Assembly: GCA_026389285.1 (NCBI GenBank)
Contig: JAPLID010000175.1
Span: 1 to 42,000 of the forward strand
DNA from: Cyanobacteriota bacterium
Lineage (GTDB): Bacteria > Cyanobacteriota > Cyanobacteriia > PCC-6307 > Cyanobiaceae
Length of the DNA: 42,000 nucleotides
Direction: 5' to 3'
The position numbers and the translations under genes are program-made. Under the pieces are notes generated by a model. That model was not told the origin of the DNA and ran no database searches. It saw only the letters and a list, made by a program, of their open reading frames with translations. This document shows positions 41,924-42,000 of the stretch, in pieces (within the stretch, counting starts at the first letter, position 1; each line of letters starts with the position of its first letter).

Positions 41924-42000
41924 TCAATCCGGAATCGAACTGAGAATGATGCGAATTATTTTTGGGTCGATGGTTTTCTCAAACCAGTTGTGCCGCAATC
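41924..42000 (-). CDS. Possible 3' end of a gene entering from the right
   Basis: On the minus strand a frame is open from the window edge to TGA at 41924-41926; it reads LRHNWFEKTIDPKIIRIILS and a few more residues. It is A/T-richer than argF. With only 25 codons it can neither be identified nor excluded as chance. Confidence 0.2.
   Translation of the reverse strand, partial: LRHNWFEKTIDPKIIRIILSSIPD

Noticed and set aside
1-42000. CRISPR array, prophage, toxin-antitoxin or restriction genes
   Set aside because: No regularly spaced repeats, phage structural genes, short toxin/antitoxin pairs or methylase/nuclease motifs were seen; the only methyltransferases are Trm1 and the island SAM protein.
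41864-42000. Insertion sequence starting after argF
   Set aside because: The tail is A/T-richer and has a short open frame on the minus strand, but no terminal repeat or transposase motif can be shown in 137 bases.

Overview
The window comes from a GC-rich unicellular cyanobacterium of the Synechococcus/Cyanobium (alpha-cyanobacterial) type. The evidence is a set of photosynthesis genes (psbD, ycf4, ycf39, petM, ndhO, ycf33, zeta-carotene desaturase), two SLH-domain outer-membrane porins of the SOM type, and several small conserved cyanobacterial proteins. The genus is an inference from gene content, gene order and base composition.

Layout. 1-5525: the end of an unidentified gene, a GST-like gene on the opposite strand, then a tightly overlapping run ycf33-rbfA-nagZ-glycosyltransferase/TPR-hemD. 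5587-8272 (minus strand): zds/crtQ, an SRPBCC protein and a lipoprotein, divergent from a sufA-like gene at 8578. 9080-11123: TPR protein, a lipid-A-disaccharide-synthase-related protein and a small membrane protein, mostly with 4-base overlaps. 11080-13162: an SDR epimerase, ndhO and a J-domain protein. 13314-17180: tandem SOM porins, each with its own terminator, and both with leaders complementary to the conserved core of the sRNA Yfr1. 17335-19470: a GT-C type glycosyltransferase. 20077-21135: a D2 gene (psbD) with its own terminator and no psbC behind it, divergent from ycf4-cyclophilin. 22750-24305: ilvH preceded by an overlapping alpha/beta hydrolase, divergent from trm1-petM-ycf39-small protein-ribD.

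At 28144 a mechanosensitive-channel gene that overlaps the end of ribD is broken by two frameshifts and a stop codon. Right behind it lies a visibly A/T-richer block (about 29100-37000) that looks like a genomic island for surface glycans. It encodes a polytopic GT-C-like protein, a GtrA-type flippase, a GtrB-type glycosyltransferase, a fused acetyltransferase/ketoisomerase of the FdtD/WxcM kind, a DegT-type aminotransferase, a methyltransferase and a membrane acyltransferase. Together these could make a dTDP-3-acetamido-3,6-dideoxyhexose, load it on undecaprenyl phosphate, flip it, and attach it to a surface glycan. GC-rich housekeeping sequence then resumes with DUF427, Nif11 and SRAP genes, ftsH and argF.

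Other notable points: in-register tandem repeats extend the ends of RbfA and NdhO; the second porin lacks about 20 residues of its SLH domain; the zds/sufA spacer carries a symmetric 11-base inverted repeat; and several small ORFs or hairpins in spacers may mark unannotated transcripts. No CRISPR array, rRNA, complete tRNA, intact insertion sequence or prophage was seen.
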